A DNA stretch of 64,000 nucleotides from JAJXXT01 sp963764465 (GTDB lineage: Bacteria > Pseudomonadota > Alphaproteobacteria > Acetobacterales > Acetobacteraceae), in NCBI GenBank assembly GCA_963764465.1, contig CAVXSO010000003.1, positions 1 to 64,000 on the forward strand, in the 5' to 3' direction. The notes beneath the pieces were generated by a model. That model made no database searches and was not told where the DNA came from. It saw nothing but the letters and a program-made list of their open reading frames with translations. The position numbers and the translations under genes were made by a program. Position 1 is the stretch's first letter, and every line of letters begins with the position of its first letter. This document shows positions 27,588 to 36,422 of the stretch, piece after piece.

Positions 27588-29459
27588 GTGGGGGATCAGA
27601 TCGTGCTCGACGCCGTACAGATGCAAGGACGCTTTCAGGTTCGCGTGGACCGCTCCCGCGATGCGCTACTGACCGATTTCGGCCGCGCGACCCTTGGTGA
27701 CCGCTATCTCCTGCCAGGCGAATCTTACCAGGACCTGTTCGCGCGTGTCGCTTCCTACTACGGGGACGACCCGGCGCATTCGCAGCGCCTCTACGACTAT
27801 ATGTCGCGGCTGTGGTTCATGCCGGCGACGCCGGTACTTTCCAACGGCGGCACGGAGCGCGGCCTGCCGATCTCCTGTTTCCTGAACGAGGCGTCGGACA
27901 GCCTCGATGGCATCGTGGGGCTGTGGAACGAGAATGTGTGGCTCGCCTCCAAGGGCGGCGGCATCGGTTCCTACTGGGGCAATCTGCGCTCCATCGGCGA
28001 GAAGGTCGGGCAGAACGGCAAGACCTCCGGCGTCATCCCCTTCATCCGGGTGATGGACAGCCTGACGCTCGCGATCAGCCAGGGCTCGCTGCGGCGTGGC
28101 TCGGCCGCCGTTTACCTGCCGCTGTCGCACCCCGAGATCGAGGAGTTCGTGGAAATGCGCCGCCCCACCGGCGGCGACCCGAACCGCAAGGCGCTCAACC
28201 TGCATCACGGGGTGCTGGTGCCGGACGCGTTCATGCGCGCGGTGGAGGCGGACGAGCCATGGGCGCTGACCTCGCCGAAGGACGGCTCCATCGTGCGCAG
28301 CATCTCCGCGCGCTCGCTGTGGATCCGCATCCTCACCTCGCGCATCGAGACGGGCGAACCGTACCTTATTTTCTCCGACCACGTGAACCGCGCGCGGCCG
28401 GAACATCACAAGCTCTCGGGGCTGGAGGTGAAGACCTCCAACCTGTGCTCCGAGATCATGCTGCCGACGGGAATCGACCAGCACGGGCGGCAGCGCACGG
28501 CGGTGTGCTGCCTTTCCTCGCTCAACCTCGAGGCCTGGTTCGAGTGGCACCAGAACCCGATGTTCATCGAGGATGTGATGCGCTTCCTCGACAACGTGCT
28601 GCAGGACTTCATCGACCGCGCGCCGGACGGGATGGAGCGGGCGCGCTACTCCGCGATGCGCGAGCGCTCCGTGGGGCTCGGCGTGATGGGGTTCCATTCC
28701 TTCCTGCAGTCGCTCTCGGTGCCGTTCGAGAGTGTGATGGCGAAGGTGTGGAACAAGCGCATGTTCGCCCACGTCCGCGCCGGGGCTGATGCGGCTTCGA
28801 GGCGTCTTGCCGAGGAGCGCGGGCCGTGCCCGGATGCCGCGGAATACGGCATGATGGAGCGGTTCTCGCACAAGATGGCGATCGCGCCGACCGCCTCGAT
28901 CTCGATCATCGCCGGCAACGCGAGCCCCGGGATCGAGCCGATCGCGGCCAACGTGTTCCTGCAGAAGACGCTGTCCGGCAGCTTCACGGTGCGCAACCGG
29001 CATTTGCAGAAGCTGCTCGCGGAGCGGGGGCAGGACACGGACGAGGTCTGGTCCGCGATCACGCTCAACAAGGGCAGCGTGCAGAACCTGCCGTTCCTCA
29101 CGGAGGACGAGAAGGCGGTCTACAAGACCGCGTTCGAGCTCGACCAGCGCTGGGTGGTGGAGCACGCGGCGGACCGTACGCCGTTCATCTGCCAGAGCCA
29201 GTCGATCAACGTGTTCCTGCCGGCCAACGTGCACAAGCGCGACCTGCACCAGATCCACTTCATGGCGTGGAAACGCGGCGTGAAGTCGCTCTATTACTGC
29301 CGCAGCCTGTCCATCCAGCGCGCCGACGCGGTGAGCGAAAGGGCAATCCGCCCCGACGAGATCGTGCAGCGCCCTGCCAACGATGCGGCACCCGAACTCC
29401 CGCTCACCGTCGCTGCAAAGCCCACCACCGATTACGAGGAGTGCCTGGCCTGCCAGTAA
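27588..29459 (+). CDS. nrdA: Ribonucleotide reductase class Ia, large subunit
   Basis: This is the catalytic alpha subunit that reduces ribonucleoside diphosphates. I chose the GTG at 27588 (GDQIVLDAVQ, with GGAG upstream), giving 623 residues. ATG 27621 is an alternative, and the frame upstream to 27426 looks non-coding. Active-site Cys motifs are present: PISCFLNEA, SNLCSEIMLP and RTAVCCLSSLNL. The C-terminus ends in the redox pair CLACQ. The N-terminal ATP-cone seen in the longer E. coli-type enzyme is absent, so dATP feedback through that domain is not expected. The small-subunit gene is 1.3 kb downstream, separated by a DapA-like gene and chaB. Confidence 0.93.
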   Translation: MGDQIVLDAVQMQGRFQVRVDRSRDALLTDFGRATLGDRYLLPGESYQDLFARVASYYGDDPAHSQRLYDYMSRLWFMPATPVLSNGGTERGLPISCFLNEASDSLDGIVGLWNENVWLASKGGGIGSYWGNLRSIGEKVGQNGKTSGVIPFIRVMDSLTLAISQGSLRRGSAAVYLPLSHPEIEEFVEMRRPTGGDPNRKALNLHHGVLVPDAFMRAVEADEPWALTSPKDGSIVRSISARSLWIRILTSRIETGEPYLIFSDHVNRARPEHHKLSGLEVKTSNLCSEIMLPTGIDQHGRQRTAVCCLSSLNLEAWFEWHQNPMFIEDVMRFLDNVLQDFIDRAPDGMERARYSAMRERSVGLGVMGFHSFLQSLSVPFESVMAKVWNKRMFAHVRAGADAASRRLAEERGPCPDAAEYGMMERFSHKMAIAPTASISIIAGNASPGIEPIAANVFLQKTLSGSFTVRNRHLQKLLAERGQDTDEVWSAITLNKGSVQNLPFLTEDEKAVYKTAFELDQRWVVEHAADRTPFICQSQSINVFLPANVHKRDLHQIHFMAWKRGVKSLYYCRSLSIQRADAVSERAIRPDEIVQRPANDAAPELPLTVAAKPTTDYEECLACQ

Positions 29460-29469
29460 GGCGGCCGGC

Positions 29470-30351
29470 GTGAAGCTCGCCGGCGTCTATCCCTACCTCG
29501 TCTCGCCCGTCGATCGTGACGGGGAGGTGATGGAGGAACCGCTTCGCCACCTCGTGGCGCACCTGATCGATGCCGGCGTTCACGGGCTTACGCCCTTGGG
29601 CAGCACGGGCGAGTTTGCCTATCTCGGCTGGGCGCAGAAGCGGCGGATCGTCGAGATCGTGGTGGCCGAGGCGGCGGGGCGGTTGCCCGTCGTTGCTGGC
29701 GTCGCCTCGACGTCGACGCATGAGGCGGTGCTGCAGACCGAGGCGCTGGTGGCAGCCGGCGCGGACGCCATCCTCGCCATCCTGGAAGCCTATTTCCCCA
29801 TCGGCGAGGAGGGCGTGGAGGCGTATTTCCGCGCCATCGCGAAGGCGGCGAGGGGGCGGACCGTGGTGCTCTACACCAACCCGCAATTCCAGCGCTCGGA
29901 CCTGTCGCTGCCGGTGATCGAGCGGCTCAGCCATGTGGATAACATCGGCTACATCAAGGATGCCTCGACCAACACCGGGCGGTTGCTCTCGATCATCGAG
30001 CGCACGAAGGGCCGGATGGAGGTGTTCTCGGCCTCCGCCCACATTCCCGCCTGCGTGATGATGATCGGCGGCGTCGGCTGGATGGCGGGGCCGGCCTGCA
30101 TCGTGCCCACGCAGAGCGTGCGGCTCTACGAGGCGGCCAGGCGTGGCGACTGGACGGCGGCGATGGAGATGCAGCGGCCGCTGTGGCGGGTGAACGAGAT
30201 CTTCGCGAAATTCTCGCTCGCCGCCTGCATCAAGACGGCGCTCAACCTGCAGGGCTTTGCGGTGGGCGAGCCGGTGCCGCCGCAGGCGCCGCTCGGCGAG
30301 GCGGCGCGCGAGGAGATCGCCGCCGTGCTGCGGAGCGTGGGGGCGCTTTAG
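29470..30351 (+). CDS. DapA-family lyase (dihydrodipicolinate synthase-like)
   Basis: The protein has 293 residues with a GTG start at 29470 (KLAGVYPYLVSPVD), ten bases after the nrdA stop. It is a TIM barrel with GSTGEFAYL (binding of the substrate carboxylate), Tyr in VVLYTNPQF and the Schiff-base Lys in IGYIKDAST. Family members catalyse aldol-type cleavage or condensation of pyruvate-derived substrates. Lysine-pathway DapA is only one option, and no other lysine gene is here, so the substrate is unknown. It ends six bases before the convergent chaB gene. Confidence 0.85.
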   Translation: MKLAGVYPYLVSPVDRDGEVMEEPLRHLVAHLIDAGVHGLTPLGSTGEFAYLGWAQKRRIVEIVVAEAAGRLPVVAGVASTSTHEAVLQTEALVAAGADAILAILEAYFPIGEEGVEAYFRAIAKAARGRTVVLYTNPQFQRSDLSLPVIERLSHVDNIGYIKDASTNTGRLLSIIERTKGRMEVFSASAHIPACVMMIGGVGWMAGPACIVPTQSVRLYEAARRGDWTAAMEMQRPLWRVNEIFAKFSLAACIKTALNLQGFAVGEPVPPQAPLGEAAREEIAAVLRSVGAL

Positions 30352-30357
30352 GGGCTT

Positions 30358-30585
30358 TCAGCCGAAGACGTCCTCGCGCGGCACCCAGGCATCCCCCGCC
30401 TTGCGGTAGCGGCGCTTCACCGCGGCCCAGGCGATGCGGTGGGCGCGTTCCTCCAGCGCATCGGGCGGAAGGGCGCGGTAGCGGGCCCAGGCGTTGTTGA
30501 AGGCGGCGCGGAAGATTTCCTGCGCGTGTTCCGGCAGATGCGCGCGCAGCGACTCCGGCAGGTCGTCGATGGTGGGGTATGGCAT
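30358..30585 (-). CDS. chaB: ChaB-family small protein
   Basis: The protein has 75 residues from MPYPTIDDLPESLRAHLPEH. The sequence EHAQEIFRAAFNNAWARY and the basic AAVKRRYRKAGDAWVP tail are the ChaB family hallmarks. ChaB was named as a putative cation transport regulator in E. coli; its real function is unsettled. It is read against nrdB, from the same gap that holds the NrdR-like boxes. Confidence 0.9.
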   Translation of the reverse strand: MPYPTIDDLPESLRAHLPEHAQEIFRAAFNNAWARYRALPPDALEERAHRIAWAAVKRRYRKAGDAWVPREDVFG

Positions 30586-30667
30586 GGCGGACCGTCCCCG
30601 CGGCGGTTCATGTAGCTTATCACGCCTTGCCCGCGGCCGCGCCGATGCGGCGCTCTGACCGCGTCGA

Positions 30668-30716
30668 ACGCCAGATATTGTGGAGAGAGGCCAATCCAAC
30701 CCACATTATGTTGTGA
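30668..30716 (+). promoter_or_regulatory. Pair of NrdR-like boxes upstream of nrdB
   Basis: ACGCCAGATATTGTGG (30668-30683) and CCACATTATGTTGTGA (30701-30716) both resemble the NrdR palindrome ACACTATATATAGTGT, matching best in the AT core and the GTG end. Their starts are 33 bases apart, about three helical turns, as expected for paired NrdR boxes (usually 31-32). They lie 70-120 bases before the nrdB ATG. NrdR would repress both nrd genes. Confidence 0.5.
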
Positions 30717-30786
30717 AGCGTGTCATCCCTTCCTTGCGGCGCGCGGCATGGTGGCTTAAGTCGGCAGCGGAGGTTCGAGAATCGCC

Positions 30787-31833
30787 ATGCCCGATATCGC
30801 CACGCCCGCCATTGCCGCGCCCGACGAGAAGCCCGTGATCTTCGGCCTGCTGACCGAGAACCCGGTCTACAAGCCGTTCCGCTACCCCTGGGCCTACGAG
30901 GCCTGGCTCACGCAGCAGCGCGTCCACTGGCTGCCGGAGGAAGTGCCGCTCGCGGACGACGTGAAGGACTGGCACCGCAACCTGACGGACGCGGAACGCA
31001 ACCTCCTCGCCCAGATCTTCCGCTTCTTCACGCAGGCGGATGTCGAGGTGAACAACTGCTACATGAAGCACTACAGCCGGGTCTTCAAACCGACCGAAGT
31101 GCTGATGATGCTCTCGGCGTTTTCCAACACCGAAACGATCCACGTGGCCGCCTACAGCCACCTGCTCGACACGATCGGCATGCCGGAGATCGAGTACCAG
31201 GCCTTCCTCCGCTACAAGGAGATGAAGGACAAGTACGACTACATGCAGTCCTTCAACGTGGACAGCAAGCACGAGATCGCGAAGACCCTCGCTGCGTTCG
31301 GGGCTTTTACGGAAGGGCTGCAGCTGTTCGCGTCCTTCGCGATCCTGCTGAATTTCCCGCGCTTCGGGAAGATGAAGGGCATGGGGCAGATCATTTCGTG
31401 GTCGGTACGGGATGAGACGCTGCACTGCCTCTCGGTGATCCGGCTGTTCCGCACCTTCGTGCAGGAGAACCCGGAGATCTGGACCGAGGAGCTGAGGCGC
31501 GAGATCTACCTTACTTGTGCCACGATCGTGGACCACGAGGACTCGTTCATCGACCTCGCCTTCGAGTCCGGCGCGGTCGAGGGGCTCAACGCCGCGCAGG
31601 TGAAGCAGTACATCCGCTACATCGCGGACCGCCGTCTGACCCAGCTCGGCCTGGAGACGCTGTTCAAGGTGGACCGCAACCCGCTGCCCTGGCTCGACGA
31701 GATGCTCAACGCGGTCGAGCACGCCAACTTCTTCGAGAACCGGGCGACCGAGTATAGCAAGGCCTCCACGGCGGGCACGTGGGAGGAAGCGTTCGCCTCA
31801 ATCTCACAACCTGAGGCTGTAGCGGCCGGTTGA
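30787..31833 (+). CDS. nrdB: Ribonucleotide reductase class Ia, small subunit
   Basis: This metal-radical beta subunit has 348 residues. The iron ligands are visible: Asp/Glu in FFTQADVEV, ETIH (Glu and His), and later DETLH. The radical Tyr is four residues after the first His (ETIHVAAY). No ATP-cone is attached at either end. It partners NrdA encoded 1.3 kb upstream on the same strand and has its own promoter region with paired NrdR-like boxes. Confidence 0.95.
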   Translation: MPDIATPAIAAPDEKPVIFGLLTENPVYKPFRYPWAYEAWLTQQRVHWLPEEVPLADDVKDWHRNLTDAERNLLAQIFRFFTQADVEVNNCYMKHYSRVFKPTEVLMMLSAFSNTETIHVAAYSHLLDTIGMPEIEYQAFLRYKEMKDKYDYMQSFNVDSKHEIAKTLAAFGAFTEGLQLFASFAILLNFPRFGKMKGMGQIISWSVRDETLHCLSVIRLFRTFVQENPEIWTEELRREIYLTCATIVDHEDSFIDLAFESGAVEGLNAAQVKQYIRYIADRRLTQLGLETLFKVDRNPLPWLDEMLNAVEHANFFENRATEYSKASTAGTWEEAFASISQPEAVAAG

Positions 31834-31836
31834 CGA

Positions 31837-31869
31837 CGTGGTAACGCCCGCCACGCTGTCGATTTTTTT
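31837..31869 (+). terminator. Possible terminator after nrdB
   Basis: CGTGG (31837-31841) can pair with CCACG (31851-31855), and a run of seven T follows at 31863-31869. The stem is short and seven bases separate it from the T-run, so this is only a weak candidate. Confidence 0.35.
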
Positions 31870-32047
31870 ACATTTTTGCTCGCCATGGCCACGAAACTTG
31901 ATCTACAAGAGTTGACCATCGTCGCGAATCGCCTAACGCGACGCGCGAAAACACGAACGGAAAGGCGTATTGCTACGATGTGGTCGAGTTTCAACCTTCG
32001 GGTGGTTCGAAAAGCCACCGCGCGGCATGGCCGGACGGGCTGACGCG

Positions 32048-32344
32048 ATGGAAGGGACCACACCGGATGTGACGGACAACGAGGGGCTTGTCCGTGAAAC
32101 CGGTCAGGGGGGCGTTGCCCCCCGATACAGCCGTCGCCTTTCCGACAAGATCCTGATCGCGTTCCATCACGCGTGCGACCAGGGCGACTACGAGGTCGCG
32201 AGCCAACTCCTGCGGGTGCTCGAGATGCTGCTGATCCGCCGTCCGCTTTCGCCAGATGCGAATCGCCGCCGTACAATCGAGAGCCTGGTTGCCGCGCATG
32301 AGCGGTTGTGGAACCTGCGCCACCGCGAGCCGGGGCTCGACTAG
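32048..32344 (+). CDS. Small conserved hypothetical protein
   Basis: The protein has 98 residues from MEGTTPDVTDNEGL; an ATG at 32027 is an alternative, and neither has a strong ribosome site. The core RRLSDKILIAFHHACDQGDYEVASQLLRVLEMLL looks like two or three amphipathic helices. A second conserved-looking part is ESLVAAHERLW. There is no signal peptide or membrane helix. I believe similar proteins occur widely in alphaproteobacteria, but I know of no function. It stands alone between nrdB and the convergent methyltransferase gene. Confidence 0.7.
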   Translation: MEGTTPDVTDNEGLVRETGQGGVAPRYSRRLSDKILIAFHHACDQGDYEVASQLLRVLEMLLIRRPLSPDANRRRTIESLVAAHERLWNLRHREPGLD

Positions 32345-32393
32345 GCGCCGGCTCTCTGCGCACGCCTCGTGCGGTGCCCGAACCACCGATGAG

Positions 32394-33137
32394 CTAGGAG
32401 ATCGCGGCGCCCTCGCGCAGCACGGCCTCCGCCGCGCGCGTGAAACGCCCGTCGGGTTCGTGCAGCACCAGGCCCGGGGTGAGGACCATCGCCGCCCGGC
32501 CGCCGCGCACGCCATGCAGGATCGCGAGTTTCGCCGGCTGACCCTCGCGCGGCCAGAACGGGACCAGGCGGACCGAGCCGATGCCGCACGCGGCCATCGC
32601 CGCCATCGCCTCAGGCACGGCGCGGGTCGCCATGACGAGCGAGAGCGTGCCGCGCGCGCGCAAGGCCGTCGCCATGGCGCACACCCAGGCCGCGATGAGT
32701 CCGGGGCGGCCGCGTCGCGCGGTTTCCCGCGCGGCGTCCGGGCCGGCGGTGCCGCTCGCCTCGTGCCAGGGCGGGTTGGCAATGGCGTGGTCGAAGGAGG
32801 GCGTGGCGCGGAAGGTCTCGATGTCGCCGGCGGCGAAGCGCAGGCCGGCGAAGCCGTTCGCCGCCGCGTTCTCCGCCGCGAGCGCCGCGAGCGTCGCGTC
32901 CCGCTCGATGCCGAGCCCGGCGATGGCAGGAACCCTTGCCGCGAGGCAGAGCAGCGCGGCGCCGGCGCCGCAGCCCGCCTCCAGCACGGAGGCGCCAGGC
33001 CGGGCGGGGGTAGCGGCGGCCAGCAGCACGGGCTCGAGCCCGCTGCGGTGACCCGATGGCAGCTGCGCGTAGCGTACGCGCCCGCCCAGCAGCGTGCCAG
33101 GCGCCGCGTCTGGCGCCGTGTCCGCGGGGCCGGTCAT
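32394..33137 (-). CDS. Class I SAM-dependent methyltransferase (TrmN6/TsmA-like)
   Basis: The protein has 247 residues from MTGPADTAPD. The SAM-binding glycine motif is VLEAGCGAGAALLCLAA, and the catalytic motif is IANPPWHEA (an N-P-P-[YFW] type used for N6-adenine or glutamine methylation). The N-terminal GGRVRYAQLPSGHRSGLEPVLLAAA is typical of tRNA1(Val) adenine-37 N6-methyltransferase relatives. The target is therefore inferred to be RNA, but a protein target is not excluded. Its ATG overlaps the stop of the DUF2007 gene upstream (ATGA). Confidence 0.85.
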   Translation of the reverse strand: MTGPADTAPDAAPGTLLGGRVRYAQLPSGHRSGLEPVLLAAATPARPGASVLEAGCGAGAALLCLAARVPAIAGLGIERDATLAALAAENAAANGFAGLRFAAGDIETFRATPSFDHAIANPPWHEASGTAGPDAARETARRGRPGLIAAWVCAMATALRARGTLSLVMATRAVPEAMAAMAACGIGSVRLVPFWPREGQPAKLAILHGVRGGRAAMVLTPGLVLHEPDGRFTRAAEAVLREGAAIS

Positions 33138-33340
33138 GCCTCGCCGGCCTCGGCGAGGATGCGCCGCGCCCTCGCCTCGTCCTCCTCCGCGACGGCCAGG
33201 CGGCGGGGGATAGCGCCGATGCTGCCCTCGATGGCGCTGGTATGGGTGTCCAGCACCCAGGCCTCGACACCGCCATCGCGCAGCAGCGCGCAGAGGAAGG
33301 AGAGGCGCACCAGGTCGTTGGAGAGCAACAGGGTCCGCAC
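33134..33340 (-). CDS. DUF2007-type small protein
   Basis: The protein has 68 residues with a GTG start at 33340 (RTLLLSNDLVRLSFL), supported by AGGGGAAAAG upstream; the longer frame to 33460 overlaps the divergent ispB region. The pattern LLxSNDLVRLSFLCALLRDGGVEAWVLD matches DUF2007 proteins (putative signal-transducing family, ferredoxin-like fold). It is translationally coupled to the methyltransferase gene, a common pairing in this group of bacteria. Function is unknown. Confidence 0.75.
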   Translation of the reverse strand: MRTLLLSNDLVRLSFLCALLRDGGVEAWVLDTHTSAIEGSIGAIPRRLAVAEEDEARARRILAEAGEA

Positions 33341-33495
33341 GTTCTTTTCCCCTGGGCGTCCCGTCGCGGCGCGTTGCCTTGACCCTGGGGAAGCCCCGCC
33401 GATATCGTGGCGGCAACGGCCAGCCGCGCCAATCCGCCCCGAATCCGCTTTTCGGGCCAAGCTGTTCGGCCGTCATACGTGAATCGGAGTCCCGC

Positions 33496-34533
33496 GTGGC
33501 CGTTGCCGCCGTTCTGCAGCCGCACCCCCCAAGCCCCGCGCCCGTGCGCGGGGGCGAGGACGTGCTCGACCGGCTGATCCGCCTCATGGATGGGGACCTC
33601 GAGGCGTGCAATCGCGAGATCATCGCGCGCATGCAGTCGCCCGTCGCCCTCATTCCGCAGCTTGCCGCGCATATCGTCGCGGCCGGCGGCAAGCGACTGC
33701 GGCCGCTGCTGACGCTCGCCTCCGCCCGGCTGTGCGGTTACCAGGAGGGCCGGCGCCACGTGGCGCTCGCCGCGTGCGTCGAGTTCATCCATACCGCGAC
33801 GCTGCTGCACGACGACGTGGTGGACGAGAGCAGCCTTCGCCGGGGGCTTGCCAGCGCGAACGCGGTGTTCGGCAACAAGGCCTCCGTCCTCGTGGGCGAC
33901 TTCCTGTTTGCCCGCGCTTTCCAGTTGATGGTGACGGACGGCTCGCTGCGCGTGCTCGACATCCTCTCGCGCGCCGCGGCGACGATCGCCGAGGGCGAGG
34001 TGCTGCAGCTGGTGACCCAGAACGATCTCGAAACGACCGAGGCGCGCTACCTCGACGTCATCCGCGGCAAGACGGCAGCCCTGTTCGAGGCGGCGTGCGA
34101 GGTGGGCGCGGTGGTCGCCGACCGCGAGGACGCGGCGGCGGCGCTTGCTTCCTATGGCGAGAACCTGGGCATCGCGTTCCAGCTCGTGGACGATGCGCTC
34201 GACTACGCGGCCGAGCAGGCGACGCTGGGCAAGACCGTCGGCGACGATTTCCGTGAGGGCAAGGTGACGATGCCGGTGCTCGTCGCCTACGCCGCCGCCG
34301 ACGAGGCGGAACGCCGGTTCTGGCAGCGCACGGTGGGCGAGGGGGAGATCGCGGACGGCGACCTGGCCCAGGCGATGGCGCTGATGGCGCGGCACGGCGC
34401 GATTGAGGCGACGCTGGCGCGCGCCGCGGGCTTCGCGGGCGAGGCGCGCGCGAGCCTGCTGTCCTTCCCGCCCTCGCCGCTGCGCGCGGTGATGGAGGAT
34501 GTGGCGGACTACACGGTGGCGCGGGTGCGCTAG
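33496..34533 (+). CDS. ispB: Polyprenyl diphosphate synthase (octa/decaprenyl type)
   Basis: The protein has 345 residues with a GTG start at 33496; CGGAG lies 7 bases before it. Two Asp-rich motifs bind the Mg-diphosphates: LLHDDVVDESSLRRG and LVDDALDYAAEQ. GGKRLRPLLTLASA and GDFLFARAF are also family signatures. It makes the long isoprenoid side chain of ubiquinone. The exact chain length cannot be read from sequence. It is divergent from the DUF2007/methyltransferase pair. Confidence 0.9.
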   Translation: MAVAAVLQPHPPSPAPVRGGEDVLDRLIRLMDGDLEACNREIIARMQSPVALIPQLAAHIVAAGGKRLRPLLTLASARLCGYQEGRRHVALAACVEFIHTATLLHDDVVDESSLRRGLASANAVFGNKASVLVGDFLFARAFQLMVTDGSLRVLDILSRAAATIAEGEVLQLVTQNDLETTEARYLDVIRGKTAALFEAACEVGAVVADREDAAAALASYGENLGIAFQLVDDALDYAAEQATLGKTVGDDFREGKVTMPVLVAYAAADEAERRFWQRTVGEGEIADGDLAQAMALMARHGAIEATLARAAGFAGEARASLLSFPPSPLRAVMEDVADYTVARVR

Positions 34534-34625
34534 ACCCCGCCAGAGCTCTCCGGCTGCCATCCGGCGGCGGTTTCCTGCGCCCCGGTGCTTGCAATCACCG
34601 CCCTGCGGCTCGCCGGAGCGCGTTC

Positions 34626-34943
34626 TCAGACGGCCTGTAATTTTGCCGGCTGCTTCACCTCGATCTCGACGAAGCTGATGGCGTGGGGCGAGAAGTTCAT
34701 CACGTCGTGCTTCACGCCGGCCTGCCGCCCGTAGGCCTGGCCCTTTTCCAACGGAACCTCGGTGACGTTGCTGCCGTCGTGGATGCGCAGCACGCCCGCC
34801 TCGAGCATCACCACGAAATAGGGCCAGGCGTGCTCGTGCCAGCCGGTCGCGGCCCCGGGCGCGAAGTCCCAGCGCGTGATGCGGACCGCCTCGTCGTCCC
34901 GCTGCACGCTCGGCACAGCGGGACGGTCGCAGGCGAAGCTCAT
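34626..34943 (-). CDS. Cupin-domain protein
   Basis: The protein has 105 residues, a single cupin barrel. The first motif is WDFAPGAATGWHEHAWPYFVVM with two His, and the second motif includes AGVKHDVMN. The metal ligands are therefore likely complete. It starts one base after the stop of the class III aminotransferase gene, so the two are co-expressed. Its role might be sensing or handling a small metabolite of the same pathway; this is inference. Confidence 0.85.
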   Translation of the reverse strand: MSFACDRPAVPSVQRDDEAVRITRWDFAPGAATGWHEHAWPYFVVMLEAGVLRIHDGSNVTEVPLEKGQAYGRQAGVKHDVMNFSPHAISFVEIEVKQPAKLQAV

Positions 34944-34944
34944 G

Positions 34945-36327
34945 TCAGCCCTTGTGCAGTTCCGCCTGGAGCTGCTCGAGCGCCCTGGCGAAGCCGTCGA
35001 ACATCTCGTCGAGCTCCGTCTCCGTGATGATCAGCGGCGGGCTCATCGCGATCACGTCGCCGGGCAGAGTGCGGGCGATGATGCCGTTGGCCTCGGCGAG
35101 CTTGGCGAAGCGGGCGCCGACCTTGCGGCTGGCGTCGAAGTTCTTGTGCGTCGCCTTGTCCTCGACGAGTTCCATCGCACCGATCAGGCCGACGCCGCGC
35201 ACCTCGCCCACGAGCGGGTGGTTGGCGAAACGCTCGCGCGCCTGCTTCTGCATGTGGGCGCCGACGCGCTTCACGTGCGCGCCGATGTCCATCTCGTCGT
35301 AGATCTTGAGCGTTTCCACCGCGACGGCGGCCGGCACCGGGTGGCCGGAATAGGTGAAGCCGTGGCCGAACGTGCCGATCGCGTGGCTTTCGTCCGCCAG
35401 CGCCTGGAACACGCGCTCGTTCACCATCACCGCCGAGATCGGCAGGTAGGAGGAGGAGAGTGCCTTGGCGCAGGTGAGGATGTCCGGCTGCATGCCGAGC
35501 GTCTGGCTGCCCCAGTAATTGCCGGTGCGCCAGAAGCCGCAGATCACCTCGTCCGCGACGAAGAGCACATCGTACTTGCGCAGCACCGCCTGGATCTTCT
35601 CGTAGTAGGTGGCGGGCGGGACGATGACGCCGCCGGCACCGAGGACCGGCTCCGCCCACATCGCGGCGACGGTGTCCGGACCCTCGGCGAGGATCAGCTT
35701 CTCGAGTTCCTCGGCGAGGCGCGTGGCATATGCCTCCTCGCTCTCGCCGGGCTTCGCGCCGTGGTAGTGGTGCGGGCAGACGGTGTGCACGAAGCCCGGC
35801 AGCGGCACGTCGAAGCTGCGGTGGTTGGCTGGCAGGCCAGTGAGCGAGGCGGCGGCGAGCGTGATGCCGTGGTAGCCCTTGATCCGCCCGATGATCTTCT
35901 TCTTCTGCGGCCGCCCCACCGCGTTGTTGAAGTACCAGACCATCTTGATCGCGGAATCGTTCGCTTCCGAGCCGGAGTTGGCGAAGAACACCTTGCTCAT
36001 CGGCACCGGCGCGCGCTCGATCAGCATCTCCGCGAGGTCGATCATCGGCAGGTGCGACTTGGCGGTGAAGGCGTGGTAGAAGGGCAGGGTGCGCAGCTGC
36101 TTCAGCGCCGCCTGCGCCAGCCGCTCGTTGGAGAAGCCGAGCGAGGCGCACCACAGCCCCGCGACGCTCTCGATATAGCCCTTGCCCGCCTCGTCCCACA
36201 CCCGCACGCCCTCGCCGCGGGCGATGACCATGGGGCCGGCCTCGAGGTGCGCCTTGAGGTCCGTGTAGGGGTGCAGCGCGTTGGCGACGTCGCGGGCCGC
36301 GGAGGAATTGGGGCGGATCTGGTTCAT
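34945..36327 (-). CDS. Class III aminotransferase (omega-amino acid:pyruvate type)
   Basis: The protein has 460 residues from MNQIRPNSSAARDVAN; the longer frame is low-complexity. It is PLP fold type I with SGSEANDSAIKMVWYF (phosphate binding), ADEVICGFWRTG, and the Schiff-base Lys in DILTCAKALSSSYLPISA. That last motif is typical of omega-amino-acid or polyamine:pyruvate aminotransferases. The GYHGITLAAASLTGL segment agrees. It lies in one direction with an ABC importer (36.4-39.5 kb) and a cupin, suggesting uptake and breakdown of an amino compound. Confidence 0.9.
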   Translation of the reverse strand: MNQIRPNSSAARDVANALHPYTDLKAHLEAGPMVIARGEGVRVWDEAGKGYIESVAGLWCASLGFSNERLAQAALKQLRTLPFYHAFTAKSHLPMIDLAEMLIERAPVPMSKVFFANSGSEANDSAIKMVWYFNNAVGRPQKKKIIGRIKGYHGITLAAASLTGLPANHRSFDVPLPGFVHTVCPHHYHGAKPGESEEAYATRLAEELEKLILAEGPDTVAAMWAEPVLGAGGVIVPPATYYEKIQAVLRKYDVLFVADEVICGFWRTGNYWGSQTLGMQPDILTCAKALSSSYLPISAVMVNERVFQALADESHAIGTFGHGFTYSGHPVPAAVAVETLKIYDEMDIGAHVKRVGAHMQKQARERFANHPLVGEVRGVGLIGAMELVEDKATHKNFDASRKVGARFAKLAEANGIIARTLPGDVIAMSPPLIITETELDEMFDGFARALEQLQAELHKG

Positions 36328-36422
36328 CGCGGGAACTCCAGTCAGGGTTGGCGTCAGTTTCGCGCCGAACCCGTCCGGGCGCAACGGCGGCCCCGCTGCG
36401 CGATCGCCTTCCGCCGTCCCGA

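Noticed and set aside
27666..29258. 530-codon minus-strand frame opposite nrdA
   Set aside because: Antisense shadow of a highly conserved gene.
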